A stretch of DNA of 64,000 nucleotides from Mycobacterium sp. KBS0706 (GTDB lineage: Bacteria; Pseudomonadota; Alphaproteobacteria; DSM-16000; Inquilinaceae). Below are positions 43,710 through 53,037 of the stretch, piece by piece. Where the stretch lies: the NCBI RefSeq assembly GCF_005938675.2, contig NZ_VCCH02000029.1, forward strand, positions 22,421-86,420, given 5' to 3'. A program made the translations under genes and the position numbers. Position 1 is the first letter of the stretch; every line of letters starts with the position of its first letter. The notes beneath the pieces are model-generated. The model saw nothing but the letters and a program-made list of their open reading frames with translations, did no database searches and had not been told where the DNA came from.

Positions 43710-44530
43710 GCTTCGACCTTGGCTGGAAGCAGGGGGGAAAAGTCTGTGTAGGCGGTCATGCCGTCGCCGCGGGCGAAGGCGATCAGGGTGACGCCGGCCG
43801 CCTTCGCCGTGTCGATCGCCAGCGTCGTCGGCGCCGAGATCGCGACCAGGATCGGGATCCCCGCCGCCGCCGACTTCTGCACCATCTCGAAGCTGCAGCG
43901 GCTGGTGATGACGCAGATCCCCTGCCCCGCATCGATGTCGGCGCGGGCCAGGCCCCCGACCAGCTTGTCGAGCGCGTTGTGCCGGCCGACATCCTCGCGC
44001 ACCAGCCGGATCCGGCCCTCGCGGTCGGCCCAGGCGGCGGCGTGGACGGCGCCGGTGCGGCTGCGGATGTCCTGCAGCCCGTCGAGGTCGCGCAGCGCCC
44101 GACGGATCGCCGCCCGCTCCACCTCGATCGGCTTCGGCGCGCGGCGCTTGCGGCCGTGCAGCGTGTCGAGGTCGCTGGTGCCGCAGATGCCGCAGCCGGT
44201 GCGGCCAGTGATGGCCCGCACCTTCTGCAGCATCTGCGAGAAGTTCGCGCCGCGCAGCGCCATCCGCACCTCGATGCCGCGCTCCTCGTCGCCCACGACC
44301 TCCTCGACCGTCAGGTCGGACGGCGCATCGGCCAGGCCCTCGGTCAGGCTGAAGCCGAGGGCGAAGTCCTCGAGATCGGCCGGCGACGCCATCATCACGG
44401 CGTAGGACAGGCCGTTATAGACCAGCGCCACCGGCACCTCGGCCGCGACCACCTCCTCCACCGGCTCGGCCCGGTCGTCCCGGAACAGCCGCCGGGCCGG
44501 CAGGCGCAGGTCGGTTGGAGGCAGGGCCAT
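43706..44530 (-). CDS. fdhD: formate dehydrogenase accessory sulfurtransferase FdhD (FdsC)
   Basis: A 274-residue chaperone that carries sulfur to the bis-MGD cofactor of formate dehydrogenase. The Cys pair in Thr-Gly-Cys-Gly-Ile-Cys-Gly (about residue 119) and Arg-Glu-Asp-Val-Gly-Arg-His-Asn-Ala (GDP/cofactor-binding region near 180) are intact. ATG at 44530 was chosen over a longer frame reaching into fdsA. It follows fdsA by 2 bp; the order G-B-A-C-D matches the known fds operons. Confidence 0.93.
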   Translation of the reverse strand: MALPPTDLRLPARRLFRDDRAEPVEEVVAAEVPVALVYNGLSYAVMMASPADLEDFALGFSLTEGLADAPSDLTVEEVVGDEERGIEVRMALRGANFSQMLQKVRAITGRTGCGICGTSDLDTLHGRKRRAPKPIEVERAAIRRALRDLDGLQDIRSRTGAVHAAAWADREGRIRLVREDVGRHNALDKLVGGLARADIDAGQGICVITSRCSFEMVQKSAAAGIPILVAISAPTTLAIDTAKAAGVTLIAFARGDGMTAYTDFSPLLPAKVEA

Positions 44531-44532
44531 GG

Positions 44533-47379
44533 CTACTCCGCGGCCTCCTGCGGGCGCTCGATCTGGATCGTCTTCTCGCGCAGCTCGCGATAGCCGATCT
44601 GCCAGTCGGACAGGTGGTTCACCCGTCGCACCTGCACCGCCGTCACCTTGTATTCCGGGCAGTTCGTGGCCCAGTCGGAATAGTCGGTGGTGACCACATT
44701 GGCGCCGGTCTCGGCGTGGTGGAAGGTGGTGTAGACGACGCCCGGCTGCATCCGGTCGGAGACCTTGGCCCGCAGGCTGGTCTCGCCCGACCGGCTGTGC
44801 AGCGCTACCCAATCGCCGTCGCGGATGCCGCGGTTCTCGGCGTCGACCGGATGGATCTCCAGCAGATCCTCCTCATGCCAGGCGACGTTGTCGGTGCGCC
44901 GGGTCTGAGCGCCGACATTGTAGTGGCTGAGGATGCGGCCGGTGGTCAGCACCAGCGGGAAGCGCGGGCCCGTGCGCTCCTCGGTCGGCACGAACTCGGT
45001 GATCATGAACCGGCCCTTGCCGCGGACGAAATGGTCGATATGCATGATCGGGGTGCCTTCCGGCGCTGCATCGTTGCACGGCCACTGCACCGAGCCCAGC
45101 TCGTCCAGCCGCTGGAACGACACGTTCCTGAAGGTCGGCGTGGTCCGGGCGATCTCGTCCATGATCTCGCTCGGATGGCTGTAGCGCATCGGATAGCCCA
45201 GCGCCTCCGACAGCAGCATCGTCACCTCCCAGTCGGCGTAGCCGGCCTTGGGCGGGGTGACGCGCCGGACGCGGCTGATCCGCCGCTCGGCATTGGTGAA
45301 GGTGCCGTCCTTCTCGAGGAAGGAGGAGCCAGGCAGGAACACATGGGCGTAGCTGGCAGTCTCGTTCAGGAACAGGTCCTGGACGATGACGCATTCCATC
45401 GCCGCCAGGCCGGCCGTGACGTGCTTCACGTCGGGGTCGGACTGGGCGATGTCCTCGCCCTGCACATACAGGCCCTTGAACCCGCCCTCGACCGCCGCGT
45501 CGAGCATGTTGGGGATGCGCAGGCCCGGCTCGCCGGACAGCGACACCTGCCACAGATCCTCATAGATCTTCCGCACCTCGTCGCCGGCGACATGGCGGTA
45601 GCCCGGGAACTCGTGCGGGAAGGACCCCATGTCGCAGGAGCCCTGGACGTTGTTCTGGCCGCGCAGCGGGTTCACGCCGACGCCACGGCGGCCGATGTTG
45701 CCGGTCAGCATGGCCAGGTTGGCCATGCCCATGACCATGGTCGAGCCCTGGCTGTGCTCGGTGACGCCGAGGCCGTAATAGATCGCGGCCCGGCCGCCGG
45801 TGGCATAGAGCCGCGCCGCCGCCCGCACCTCGGCCGCCGGCACGCCGGTGAGCTCTTCCACCGCCTCCGGCGCATGGCGCGGATCGGCGATGAACTCGGC
45901 CCAGCGCGAGAACTCGGCGATGTCGCAGCGCTCGCGGACATAGTCCTCTGCCACCAAGCCCTCGGCCACGATCACATGCGCCAGCGCGTTTACGATGGCG
46001 ACATTGGTGCCGGGCTTGAGCTGCAGGTGATGGTCGGCCTTGATATGGGCCGACTTGACCAGGTCAATCCGGCGCGGATCGACCACGATCAGCCGGGCGC
46101 CCTCGCGCAGCCGGCGCTTCATCCGGCTGCCGAACACCGGGTGGGCGTCGGTCGGGTTGGCGCCGATCACCACCATCACGTCGGTCTCGTCGACGCTGTC
46201 GAAATCCTGGGTGCCGGCCGAGGTGCCGAAGGTCTGGCCCAGGCCGTAGCCGGTCGGCGAATGGCAGACCCGGGCGCAGGTGTCGACATTGTTGTTGCCG
46301 AAGCCGGCGCGGATCATCTTCTGGACGAGGTAGGTCTCCTCGTTGGTGCAGCGCGACGAGGTGATGCCGCCGATCGAATCGCGGCCATAGGTCGCCTGGA
46401 TCCGCTTCAGCTCGGAGGCGGCATAGGCGATCGCTTCCTCCCACGACACTTCGCGCCACGGGTCGGTGATCTGCTTCCGGATCATCGGCTTGGTGATCCG
46501 GTCCTTGTGGGTGGCATAGCCCCAGGCGAAGCGGCCCTTGACGCAGCTGTGGCCGTGATTGGCCTTGCCATCCTTGTACGGCATCATCCGCACCACCTCG
46601 GTGCCCTTCATCTCCGCCTTGAAGGCGCAGCCGACGCCGCAATAGGCGCAGGTGGTCACCACCGAATGCTCCGGCTGGCCGGCCTCGATGATGCTGTTGT
46701 CCATCAGCGTCGCGGTCGGGCAGGCCTGGACGCAGGCGCCGCAGGAGACGCACTCGCTCTCCTTGAAGCCGTCATCCTGGCCAGCCGAGACGAAAGAGGC
46801 GAAGCCGCGTCCATCGATGGTCAGGGCGAAGGTGCCCTGCACCTCCTCGCAGGCCCGGACGCAGCGCGAGCAGACGATGCACTTGGTCGGGTCGAAGGTG
46901 AAATACGGGTTGGAGGTGTCCTTCTCGCCCACCAGATGGTTGGCGCCATCATAGCCGTAGCGCACCTCGCGCAAGCCCACGACGCCGGCCATGTCCTGCA
47001 GCTCGCAATCGCCGTTGGCGGCGCAGGTCAGGCAGTCCAGCGGATGGTCGGAGATGTAGAGCTCCATCACGTTCCGGCGCAGCTTCGCCAGCTTCGGCGA
47101 CTGCGTCCGGACCTTCATCCCCGGCTCGACCGGCGTGGTGCAGGAGGCCGGCGTGCCGCGCCGCCCTTCGATCTCGACGACGCAGAGCCGGCAGGAGCCA
47201 AAGGGCTCCAGGCTGTCGGTCGCGCACAGCTTCGGGATCGCGGTCTCGATCTCGGCCGCCGCGCGCATCACCGACGTACCCGCGGGCACGGTCACGGCCT
47301 CGCCGTCGATCTCCAGCGTCACCATGCTGGGCGAGATTCGCGCCGGGGTCCCGAAATCCTGTTCCGTCACGAGAGCCAT
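44533..47379 (-). CDS. fdsA: NAD-dependent formate dehydrogenase alpha subunit
   Basis: The 948-residue catalytic subunit, which oxidises formate to CO2 at a molybdenum bis-MGD centre. A NuoG-like N-terminus has a [2Fe-2S] site (Cys 52, 63, 66, 80), then a His/Cys cluster and two [4Fe-4S] ferredoxin-type sites (Cys-Ile-Val-Cys-Ser-Arg-Cys and Cys-Val-Ser-Cys-Gly-Ala-Cys). Another [4Fe-4S] site, Cys-Ala-Tyr-Cys-Gly-Val-Gly-Cys, opens the catalytic domain. The Mo ligand is Cys in Ala-Arg-Val-Cys-His-Ser-Pro, not selenocysteine. It is cytoplasmic, without a Tat signal. Confidence 0.97.
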   Translation of the reverse strand: MALVTEQDFGTPARISPSMVTLEIDGEAVTVPAGTSVMRAAAEIETAIPKLCATDSLEPFGSCRLCVVEIEGRRGTPASCTTPVEPGMKVRTQSPKLAKLRRNVMELYISDHPLDCLTCAANGDCELQDMAGVVGLREVRYGYDGANHLVGEKDTSNPYFTFDPTKCIVCSRCVRACEEVQGTFALTIDGRGFASFVSAGQDDGFKESECVSCGACVQACPTATLMDNSIIEAGQPEHSVVTTCAYCGVGCAFKAEMKGTEVVRMMPYKDGKANHGHSCVKGRFAWGYATHKDRITKPMIRKQITDPWREVSWEEAIAYAASELKRIQATYGRDSIGGITSSRCTNEETYLVQKMIRAGFGNNNVDTCARVCHSPTGYGLGQTFGTSAGTQDFDSVDETDVMVVIGANPTDAHPVFGSRMKRRLREGARLIVVDPRRIDLVKSAHIKADHHLQLKPGTNVAIVNALAHVIVAEGLVAEDYVRERCDIAEFSRWAEFIADPRHAPEAVEELTGVPAAEVRAAARLYATGGRAAIYYGLGVTEHSQGSTMVMGMANLAMLTGNIGRRGVGVNPLRGQNNVQGSCDMGSFPHEFPGYRHVAGDEVRKIYEDLWQVSLSGEPGLRIPNMLDAAVEGGFKGLYVQGEDIAQSDPDVKHVTAGLAAMECVIVQDLFLNETASYAHVFLPGSSFLEKDGTFTNAERRISRVRRVTPPKAGYADWEVTMLLSEALGYPMRYSHPSEIMDEIARTTPTFRNVSFQRLDELGSVQWPCNDAAPEGTPIMHIDHFVRGKGRFMITEFVPTEERTGPRFPLVLTTGRILSHYNVGAQTRRTDNVAWHEEDLLEIHPVDAENRGIRDGDWVALHSRSGETSLRAKVSDRMQPGVVYTTFHHAETGANVVTTDYSDWATNCPEYKVTAVQVRRVNHLSDWQIGYRELREKTIQIERPQEAAE

Positions 47380-47391
47380 GGGATGGCCTCC

Positions 47392-48960
47392 TTATTCCGC
47401 GGCCTGCGCCGGGGCGGGCGCGCGGTCGAAGTCGTCGGGGAAATGGGTCAGGGCGCTGAGCACCGGATAGGGGGTGAGGCCGCCGAGGGCGCAGAGCGAC
47501 CCGTCCAGCATGGTCTCGCAGAGGTCTTCGATCAGCGTCAGGTTGCGGCCGAGTTCATGCCCGCCCGTGTCGCGGTTGGCGATGATCTTGTCGATCGTCT
47601 CGGCGCCGCGGGTCGACCCGATGCGGCAGGGCGTGCACTTGCCGCAGCTCTCGATCGCGCAGAACTCCATGGCGAAGCGGGCCTGGACGGCGAGGTCGAC
47701 GCGGTCGTCGAACACCACGACGCCGCCATGGCCCAGCATGCCCTTCTTCGCCGCCATCGACTCGTAGTCGAGCGGCGTGTCCAGCAGGCTCTCCGGGAAA
47801 TAGGCGCCGAGCGGGCCGCCGACCTGGACGGCGCGGAACGGCCGGCCGCTGGCGGTGCCGCCGCCGAAGCCCTCGATCAGCTCGCGCAGGGTCAGGCCGA
47901 AGGCGACCTCGATCAGCCCGCCGCGCCTGACGTTTCCGGCCAGCTGCAGCGGCTGGGTGCCGCGCGACCGGCCGGTGCCGTAATCGGCGTAGAAGGCGGC
48001 GCCCTTGTCGAGGATGATCGGCACAGAGGTCAGTGACAGCACGTTGTTGATCACCGTCGGCTTGCCGAACAGGCCCTTCAGCGCCGGCAGTGGCGGCTTC
48101 GGCCGGACCATGCCGCGCTTGCCCTCCAGGCTTTCCAGCAGCGAGGTCTCCTCGCCGCAGATATAGGCGCCGGCGCCGACCCGGACCTCGAGGTCGAAGC
48201 GCTTGCCGCTGTCCAGCACGCTGGGACCGAGAACGCGGCGCTGATAGGCGATGTCGATCGCCGCGTTCATCGCCGCCACCGCATGCGGATACTCCGAGCG
48301 GATGTAGACGAAGCCCTTGGTGGCGCCGGTGGCGATGCCGGCGATAATCATGCCCTCGACCAGCAGGAAGGGGTCGCCTTCCATGATCATGCGGTCGGCG
48401 AAGGTGCCGCTGTCGCCCTCATCGGCGTTGCAGACGATGTATTTCCGGTCGGCCTGGGCCTGCAGCACGGTGCGCCACTTGATGCCGGTCGGGAACCCGG
48501 CCCCGCCGCGGCCGCGCAGGCCAGACGCCGTGACCGTCTCGACGATCGCCGCCGGCTCCATCGCCAGGGCCGCGCGCAGCCCCTTCAGCCCGTCATGCGC
48601 CTCGTAATCGTCCAGGGAAAGCGGGTCGGTGATGCCGCAGCGGGCGAAGGTCAGGCGCTGCTGCTTGGCGAGATAGGGGATCTCTTCGGGCCGGCCATGG
48701 CGCAGCGGGTGGTCGCCGCCCTCGGCGAAGCCGGCGGCGAACAGGCCGGGCACGTCCTCGTCCGAGACCGGGCCGTAGCCGATCCGGCCGGCCGGGGTCT
48801 CAACCTCGACAAAGGGTTCCAGCCATAGCAGGCCGCGGGAGCCGTTGCGGACCAGCTGCAGCTCGATGCCGCGGGCGGCGGCCTCGGCCCGGATGGCGCG
48901 GGCGACGTCGTCGGCGCCGACCGAGATGGCGGCAGCGTCGCGGGGGACGAAGACCTTCAT
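47392..48960 (-). CDS. fdsB: NAD-dependent formate dehydrogenase beta subunit
   Basis: A 522-residue NuoF-like subunit that passes electrons to NAD. The FMN/NAD site Leu-Arg-Gly-Arg-Gly-Gly-Ala-Gly-Phe-Pro (near 150) and the [4Fe-4S] site Glu-Ser-Cys-Gly-Lys-Cys-Thr-Pro-Cys-Arg (near 445) are complete. The first 110 residues are an extra thioredoxin-like region, as usual for FdsB. ATG at 48960 overlaps the fdsG stop by 4 bp. Confidence 0.96.
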   Translation of the reverse strand: MKVFVPRDAAAISVGADDVARAIRAEAAARGIELQLVRNGSRGLLWLEPFVEVETPAGRIGYGPVSDEDVPGLFAAGFAEGGDHPLRHGRPEEIPYLAKQQRLTFARCGITDPLSLDDYEAHDGLKGLRAALAMEPAAIVETVTASGLRGRGGAGFPTGIKWRTVLQAQADRKYIVCNADEGDSGTFADRMIMEGDPFLLVEGMIIAGIATGATKGFVYIRSEYPHAVAAMNAAIDIAYQRRVLGPSVLDSGKRFDLEVRVGAGAYICGEETSLLESLEGKRGMVRPKPPLPALKGLFGKPTVINNVLSLTSVPIILDKGAAFYADYGTGRSRGTQPLQLAGNVRRGGLIEVAFGLTLRELIEGFGGGTASGRPFRAVQVGGPLGAYFPESLLDTPLDYESMAAKKGMLGHGGVVVFDDRVDLAVQARFAMEFCAIESCGKCTPCRIGSTRGAETIDKIIANRDTGGHELGRNLTLIEDLCETMLDGSLCALGGLTPYPVLSALTHFPDDFDRAPAPAQAAE

Positions 48961-49445
48961 CGCCCGGCCTCCATGGCGTCGACGATGCGGTCGAGGCGCT
49001 TGGCATCGATCCGCCCGACCAGCTCGCCATCGGCCATCGCCGCCGGGGCACAGGCGCAGTTGCCGAGGCAGTAGACCGGCTCGACCGTGATCCGGCCGTC
49101 CGCCGTGGTCTCGTGCAGGCCAATGTCGAGCCGCCGGCGCAGATGCTCGGCCAGGTCGCGCGCGCCCATCGACTGGCAGGCCTCGGCCTGGCACAGCTTC
49201 AGCACATGACGCCCCGCGGGCTCGGCCCGGAAATCATGATAGAAGGTGACGACCCCGTGCACCTCGGCGCGGGACAGGTTCAGCGCGTCGGCCAGCAGCG
49301 GCAGCGCCTCGCGCGGCACATGGCCGAAGACCGATTGCAGGTCGTGCAGGATGGGCAACAACGGCCCTTCGGTCGCACCATGCGATGCGATCACGTCACG
49401 CGCCACCTCGGCGTCCCAGCCCCGGTGTTCGGGCATCCGTCCCAC
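48957..49445 (-). CDS. fdsG: NAD-dependent formate dehydrogenase gamma subunit
   Basis: A 162-residue NuoE-like subunit with one [2Fe-2S] cluster held by Cys in Leu-Cys-Gln-Ala-Glu-Ala-Cys (near 85) and Tyr-Cys-Leu-Gly-Asn-Cys-Ala-Cys (near 125). First gene of the operon. ATG at 49445 is used; a second ATG three codons on would serve too. A LysR-type operator lies about 104 bp upstream. Confidence 0.95.
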   Translation of the reverse strand: MGRMPEHRGWDAEVARDVIASHGATEGPLLPILHDLQSVFGHVPREALPLLADALNLSRAEVHGVVTFYHDFRAEPAGRHVLKLCQAEACQSMGARDLAEHLRRRLDIGLHETTADGRITVEPVYCLGNCACAPAAMADGELVGRIDAKRLDRIVDAMEAGR

Positions 49446-49548
49446 TCCCTTATCGGGTTCGTTGGACCGGGCGGCCCTTGGCTGCCACCCGATAGATTTA
49501 AGGATGGGCGGGTGCGTATACCAGATTCAAATACAAAGCCCGGATGAA

Positions 49549-49569
49549 TTGATAATCTCTGTTTATCAA
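49549..49569 (-). promoter_or_regulatory. LysR-type operator of the fds operon
   Basis: TTGATAA (49549-49555) and TTATCAA (49563-49569) are a perfect inverted repeat with a 7-bp spacer and contain a T-N11-A core (49553 to 49565). The site straddles the stop codon of the upstream lysR gene. Confidence 0.75.
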
Positions 49570-50489
49570 GGAGCGGGGTGCAGGGGCGTGGCCTGGAGCT
49601 CGGCGTCGAGATCGAGCATCCGTGCGGTGTCGAACAGGCCGCGAGCCAAGGGGGATGGCGGGTCGCGGTCCGTCATCACCAGCCCCATCGTGCGGGTGGC
49701 CTCGGGCTCGACCAGCCGCAGCGCGCGGGTGCCCGCCGGCACCCCGAACAGATGCAGCAGCGCCCGCGGCATGACGCTGGACCAGAAGCCGCCGCGGACA
49801 TGCGAGCACAGGTTGATGATGCTGTCGGTCTCGACCGCCGCGCGCGGCGAACAGCCGACGGAGCGGAAGATGCCGTCGATAATTCGCCGGTTCTGCATGG
49901 TCGGGGTCAGCAGGCACAGCGGCAGCTCCGCCGCCTCGGCCCAGTGGATGGTCCGGCGCGACGGCGGCGCCTGCTCCGCCGGCATCAGCAGGATGTAGTC
50001 CTCCTGGTACAGCGGCAGGCTGCGGACATGGCGCAGCGGCTCGTTGTCGAGATAGGTGACGCCGACATCGATCTCGAAATTCTCCAGCCCGGCCTCAATC
50101 TGGATCGAGGTCTGCGACAGCACCGAGACGGTGACCGCCGGATGGGTCTGGGCGAAGGGCGAGGTGATCAGCGACACGATCGGCAGGGCCGAGGGCACCG
50201 CGCCGATCCGCAGCCTGCCGGCCAGGCCCTGCTGCAGCATCGCCAGCTCCTGCGCCAGGCCGTCGCGGTCGGCCAGGATCTTCTTGGCCCAGTCCAGCAC
50301 CAGGGCGCCTTCGCGGGTGAAGCCCTGGAAGCGGTGGCCGCGCTCGACGATCGGCACCTGCAGTTCTTCCTCGAGCTGGCGCAGCGCGGTCGACAGCGCC
50401 GGCTGCGACACGCGGCAGGCCTCGGCGGCGCGGGCGAAATGCTTCTCGCGGGCGAGCGCGACGAGGTATTCGAGCTGGCGGATGACCAT
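49566..50489 (-). CDS. LysR-family regulator of formate dehydrogenase (FdsR-like)
   Basis: A 307-residue LysR regulator. The N-terminal helix-turn-helix (Phe-Ala-Arg-Ala-Ala-Glu-Ala-Cys-Arg-Val-Ser-Gln-Pro-Ala-Leu-Ser) lies at residues 19-34, and the effector domain starts near 92 (Arg-Leu-Arg-Ile-Gly-Ala-Val-Pro-Ser). ATG at 50489 puts Ile-Arg-Gln-Leu-Glu-Tyr-Leu at the start, as in the family. It is in line with and just upstream of fdsG, and the same operator stands before both, so it very likely controls fds and itself in response to formate. Confidence 0.88.
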   Translation of the reverse strand: MVIRQLEYLVALAREKHFARAAEACRVSQPALSTALRQLEEELQVPIVERGHRFQGFTREGALVLDWAKKILADRDGLAQELAMLQQGLAGRLRIGAVPSALPIVSLITSPFAQTHPAVTVSVLSQTSIQIEAGLENFEIDVGVTYLDNEPLRHVRSLPLYQEDYILLMPAEQAPPSRRTIHWAEAAELPLCLLTPTMQNRRIIDGIFRSVGCSPRAAVETDSIINLCSHVRGGFWSSVMPRALLHLFGVPAGTRALRLVEPEATRTMGLVMTDRDPPSPLARGLFDTARMLDLDAELQATPLHPAP

Positions 50490-50509
50490 CGGGCCTCCGA
50501 GTGCGGCTT

Positions 50510-50526
50510 GATAACGCACGGTTATC
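50510..50526 (-). promoter_or_regulatory. LysR-type operator at the lysR promoter
   Basis: GATAAC and GTTATC form an inverted repeat with a 5-bp spacer. Read as GATAA-N7-TTATC it matches the fds operator exactly, including a T-N11-A core (50512 to 50524). It lies 21 bp upstream of the lysR start. Confidence 0.75.
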
Positions 50527-50633
50527 GGCCGCATCCGCTTCCGCCGCAAGCGGGTCAGCCCGGCGCCGTTTCGATTGGCCCTCCACGACCCGGCCGCTAA
50601 GCTGCCGTCCTCCTCACTCGACACAGCGATCCC

Positions 50634-51857
50634 GTGACGACGACAGCCCTGAGCAGCGACCGCCTGCTCGACCACCCCTCCTTCCTGGTGTTCTGGGGCG
50701 CGCGGGTGCTGTCCGCCATCGGCTTCCAGATGTCGGCCGTCGCCATTGGCTGGCTGGCCTATGCCCTGACCGGCAGCGCCTACACGCTGGGGTTGGTCGG
50801 GCTGTTCCAGTTCCTGCCGATGGTGGTGCTGACGCTGCTGGTCGGCCATGTCGCCGACCGCTACGACCGCCGCCGGATCGTCCAGATCTGCGTGTTCGTC
50901 GAAGGCGCGACGCTGGTGGTGCTGGCCCTCGGCATCCTCGACGGCTGGCTGACCGTGCCCGACATCTTCGCCGCGGTGCTGGTGCTGGGTGCGGCCCGCG
51001 CCTTCGAGCAGCCGACCATGGCGGCGCTGCTGCCGGGGGTGGTGCCGCCCGCGGTGCTGCCCCGGGCCCTCGCCGTCTCCTCCTCCGCGATGCAGACGGC
51101 GACGATCGTCGGCCCGTCGGTCGGCGGGCTGCTCTACGCCGTCGGAACCACCGTTCCCTTCGCCATCGCCGCCGCCAGCTTCATCGGCGCCTGCGTGCTG
51201 ATGCTGCTGATGCGGCTGGAACGCCCGCCGCCGCGGCGCGAGCCGGCGACGCTGCGCTCGGTGTTCTCCGGCATCGCCTTCATCCGCAGCCAGCCGATGA
51301 TCCTCGGCGCCATCTCGCTCGACATGTTCGCCGTGCTGCTGGGCGGGGCGACGGCGCTGCTGCCGATCTATGCCCACGACATCCTGCAGACCGGCCCCTG
51401 GGGCCTGGGCCTGCTGCGCGCCGCTCCGGCCGTCGGGGCGCTGACCATGTCGGTGGTGCTGACCCGGATGCCGCTGGGCCGCGCGGTCGGGCTCAAGATG
51501 TTCGCGGCGGTGGTCGTGTTCGGCGCCGCCACCGTGGTCTTCGCCGCCTCCACCAGCCTGGCCTTGTCGCTGGTAGCGCTCGCCGTGCTCGGCGCCGCCG
51601 ACAATGTCAGCGTGGTGATCCGCAGCTCGCTGGTGCAGCTGCTGACGCCGGACGGGATGCGCGGCCGGGTCAGCGCCGTGAACTCGCTGTTCATCGGCAC
51701 CTCGAACCAGCTCGGCGAGTTCGAATCCGGCATGGCCGCCGGGCTGCTCGGCGCGGTGCCGGCCGGCATCCTCGGCGGCGTCGGCACCGTCCTGGTCGCG
51801 ATCCTGTGGATGCGGCTGTTCCCGGCGCTGCGCAAGGCGCAGACCCTGTCAGGCTGA
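50634..51857 (+). CDS. MFS transporter (EntS-like exporter)
   Basis: A 407-residue carrier with about 12 helices. The early Asp-His-Pro-Ser-Phe-Leu-Val-Phe-Trp-Gly-Ala-Arg, Gly-His-Val-Ala-Asp-Arg-Tyr-Asp-Arg-Arg-Arg (loop 2-3 motif) and the late Gly-Met-Arg-Gly-Arg-Val-Ser-Ala-Val-Asn-Ser-Leu-Phe fit the MFS_3/EntS-type exporters of siderophores and drugs. GTG start. The substrate is unknown. The cyclase gene follows 4 bp later. Confidence 0.86.
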   Translation: MTTTALSSDRLLDHPSFLVFWGARVLSAIGFQMSAVAIGWLAYALTGSAYTLGLVGLFQFLPMVVLTLLVGHVADRYDRRRIVQICVFVEGATLVVLALGILDGWLTVPDIFAAVLVLGAARAFEQPTMAALLPGVVPPAVLPRALAVSSSAMQTATIVGPSVGGLLYAVGTTVPFAIAAASFIGACVLMLLMRLERPPPRREPATLRSVFSGIAFIRSQPMILGAISLDMFAVLLGGATALLPIYAHDILQTGPWGLGLLRAAPAVGALTMSVVLTRMPLGRAVGLKMFAAVVVFGAATVVFAASTSLALSLVALAVLGAADNVSVVIRSSLVQLLTPDGMRGRVSAVNSLFIGTSNQLGEFESGMAAGLLGAVPAGILGGVGTVLVAILWMRLFPALRKAQTLSG

Positions 51858-51861
51858 TCGC

Positions 51862-53037
51862 ATGATGACCAATCCCGCACCGGCCGGCGTCGCCGAGCTG
51901 ATCGAATGGCTGTCGGGCGACGAATGCCACGACGCCGCGGGTGCCGCCATGCTGACCGGTCTCGGCCGGCGGCTGCGCACGCTGGGCCTGCCGATCGATC
52001 GGCTGAGCCTGTCCCTGCGCACGCTGCACCCGCAGATCCTGGCCCGCACCTTCGCCTGGAGCGAAGGCGAGCCGGTGGAGCAGCGCGACCGCGAGAACGC
52101 GATCGAGCACCAGCCCTTCTTCGCCGCCAACCCGATCCGGCGGGCCACCGAGGAGCGGAGCTGGCTGAGCCTGACGACGGTGGGGGAGATCGCCAAGCTG
52201 GAGGAGCTGGACTTCTTCCACGGCCGCGGCATCGCGGTGGCGGAGGTGGTGCCGCTGCTGATGGGCCAAGGCCCGGCCAGCGCCGCCGTCTTCGCCACGC
52301 GGCGGCCGGAGGGCTTCGGAGCGGACGGCCGCGCCCTGCTGCAGCGCATCGTCCCGGCCCTGCGCAGCGCCTGCGAGGTCCGGCTGCTGCGGCTGACCGA
52401 GGCGACGCTGCTCGACACCTATGTCGGCCCGCTCACCGGCCGGCGCATCCTGGAAGGACACATCCGGCGCGGCGATGTCGAGACGCTGAACGCGGCGCTG
52501 CTGCTGTGCGACCTGCGTGACTTCACCGTGCTGTCGAACCGGCTGCCGCCGGAGCAGATGCTGGACCGGCTCAACCTCTACTTCGACCAGCTGGTGCCGC
52601 CGATCGCCGCCGCCGGCGGCGAGGTGCTGAAGTTCATGGGCGACGCCGTCCTGGCCTTCTTCCACCACGAGGACGGACCGGAGGCCAGCTGCGCCGCGGC
52701 CTTCGAGGCGGCCCGCCAGGCCCTGGCCAGCATCCACTCCGTCTCCCAGGCCGGGACGCCGCTGAGCGCCGGCGTGGCGCTGCATCATGGCGAGGTCGCC
52801 TATGGCAATATCGGCTCCGGCGGGCGGCTGGATTTCACCGTGATCGGCCGCGACGTCAACCTGCTCAGCCGGATCCAGACCGCCTGCGCCACCACCGGCC
52901 AGCCACTGTTGATGTCGCCGCGCTTCGCGGCGCTGCTGGACCGGCCGGGCAGCCGCAGCATCGGCCCGCACCCGCTGAAGGGCTTCGCCGAGCCGCTGGA
53001 GCTTTTCGCCTGGGACGCCGCCCAGCCTCTCAGGTGA
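51862..53037 (+). CDS. class III adenylate/guanylate cyclase
   Basis: A 391-residue cytoplasmic cyclase. Residues 1-190 are a sensory-like region of rhizobial type without a recognised domain. The catalytic domain from about 210 has the first metal Asp in Leu-Leu-Cys-Asp-Leu-Arg-Asp-Phe-Thr, the second in Leu-Lys-Phe-Met-Gly-Asp-Ala-Val-Leu-Ala, and the transition-state Asn/Arg region in Ile-Gly-Arg-Asp-Val-Asn-Leu-Leu-Ser-Arg. The key residues being intact, it should be active. ATP or GTP preference cannot be told. It is coupled to the MFS gene and converges on the MttB gene with an 8-bp overlap. Confidence 0.88.
   Translation: MMTNPAPAGVAELIEWLSGDECHDAAGAAMLTGLGRRLRTLGLPIDRLSLSLRTLHPQILARTFAWSEGEPVEQRDRENAIEHQPFFAANPIRRATEERSWLSLTTVGEIAKLEELDFFHGRGIAVAEVVPLLMGQGPASAAVFATRRPEGFGADGRALLQRIVPALRSACEVRLLRLTEATLLDTYVGPLTGRRILEGHIRRGDVETLNAALLLCDLRDFTVLSNRLPPEQMLDRLNLYFDQLVPPIAAAGGEVLKFMGDAVLAFFHHEDGPEASCAAAFEAARQALASIHSVSQAGTPLSAGVALHHGEVAYGNIGSGGRLDFTVIGRDVNLLSRIQTACATTGQPLLMSPRFAALLDRPGSRSIGPHPLKGFAEPLELFAWDAAQPLR

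Noticed and set aside
44515..48036. 1173-residue open frame on the plus strand
   Set aside because: It lies antisense to fdsA and fdsB, which carry complete family motifs. Long antisense frames are expected at this G+C, and its product is a low-complexity His/Arg/Gly-rich sequence.
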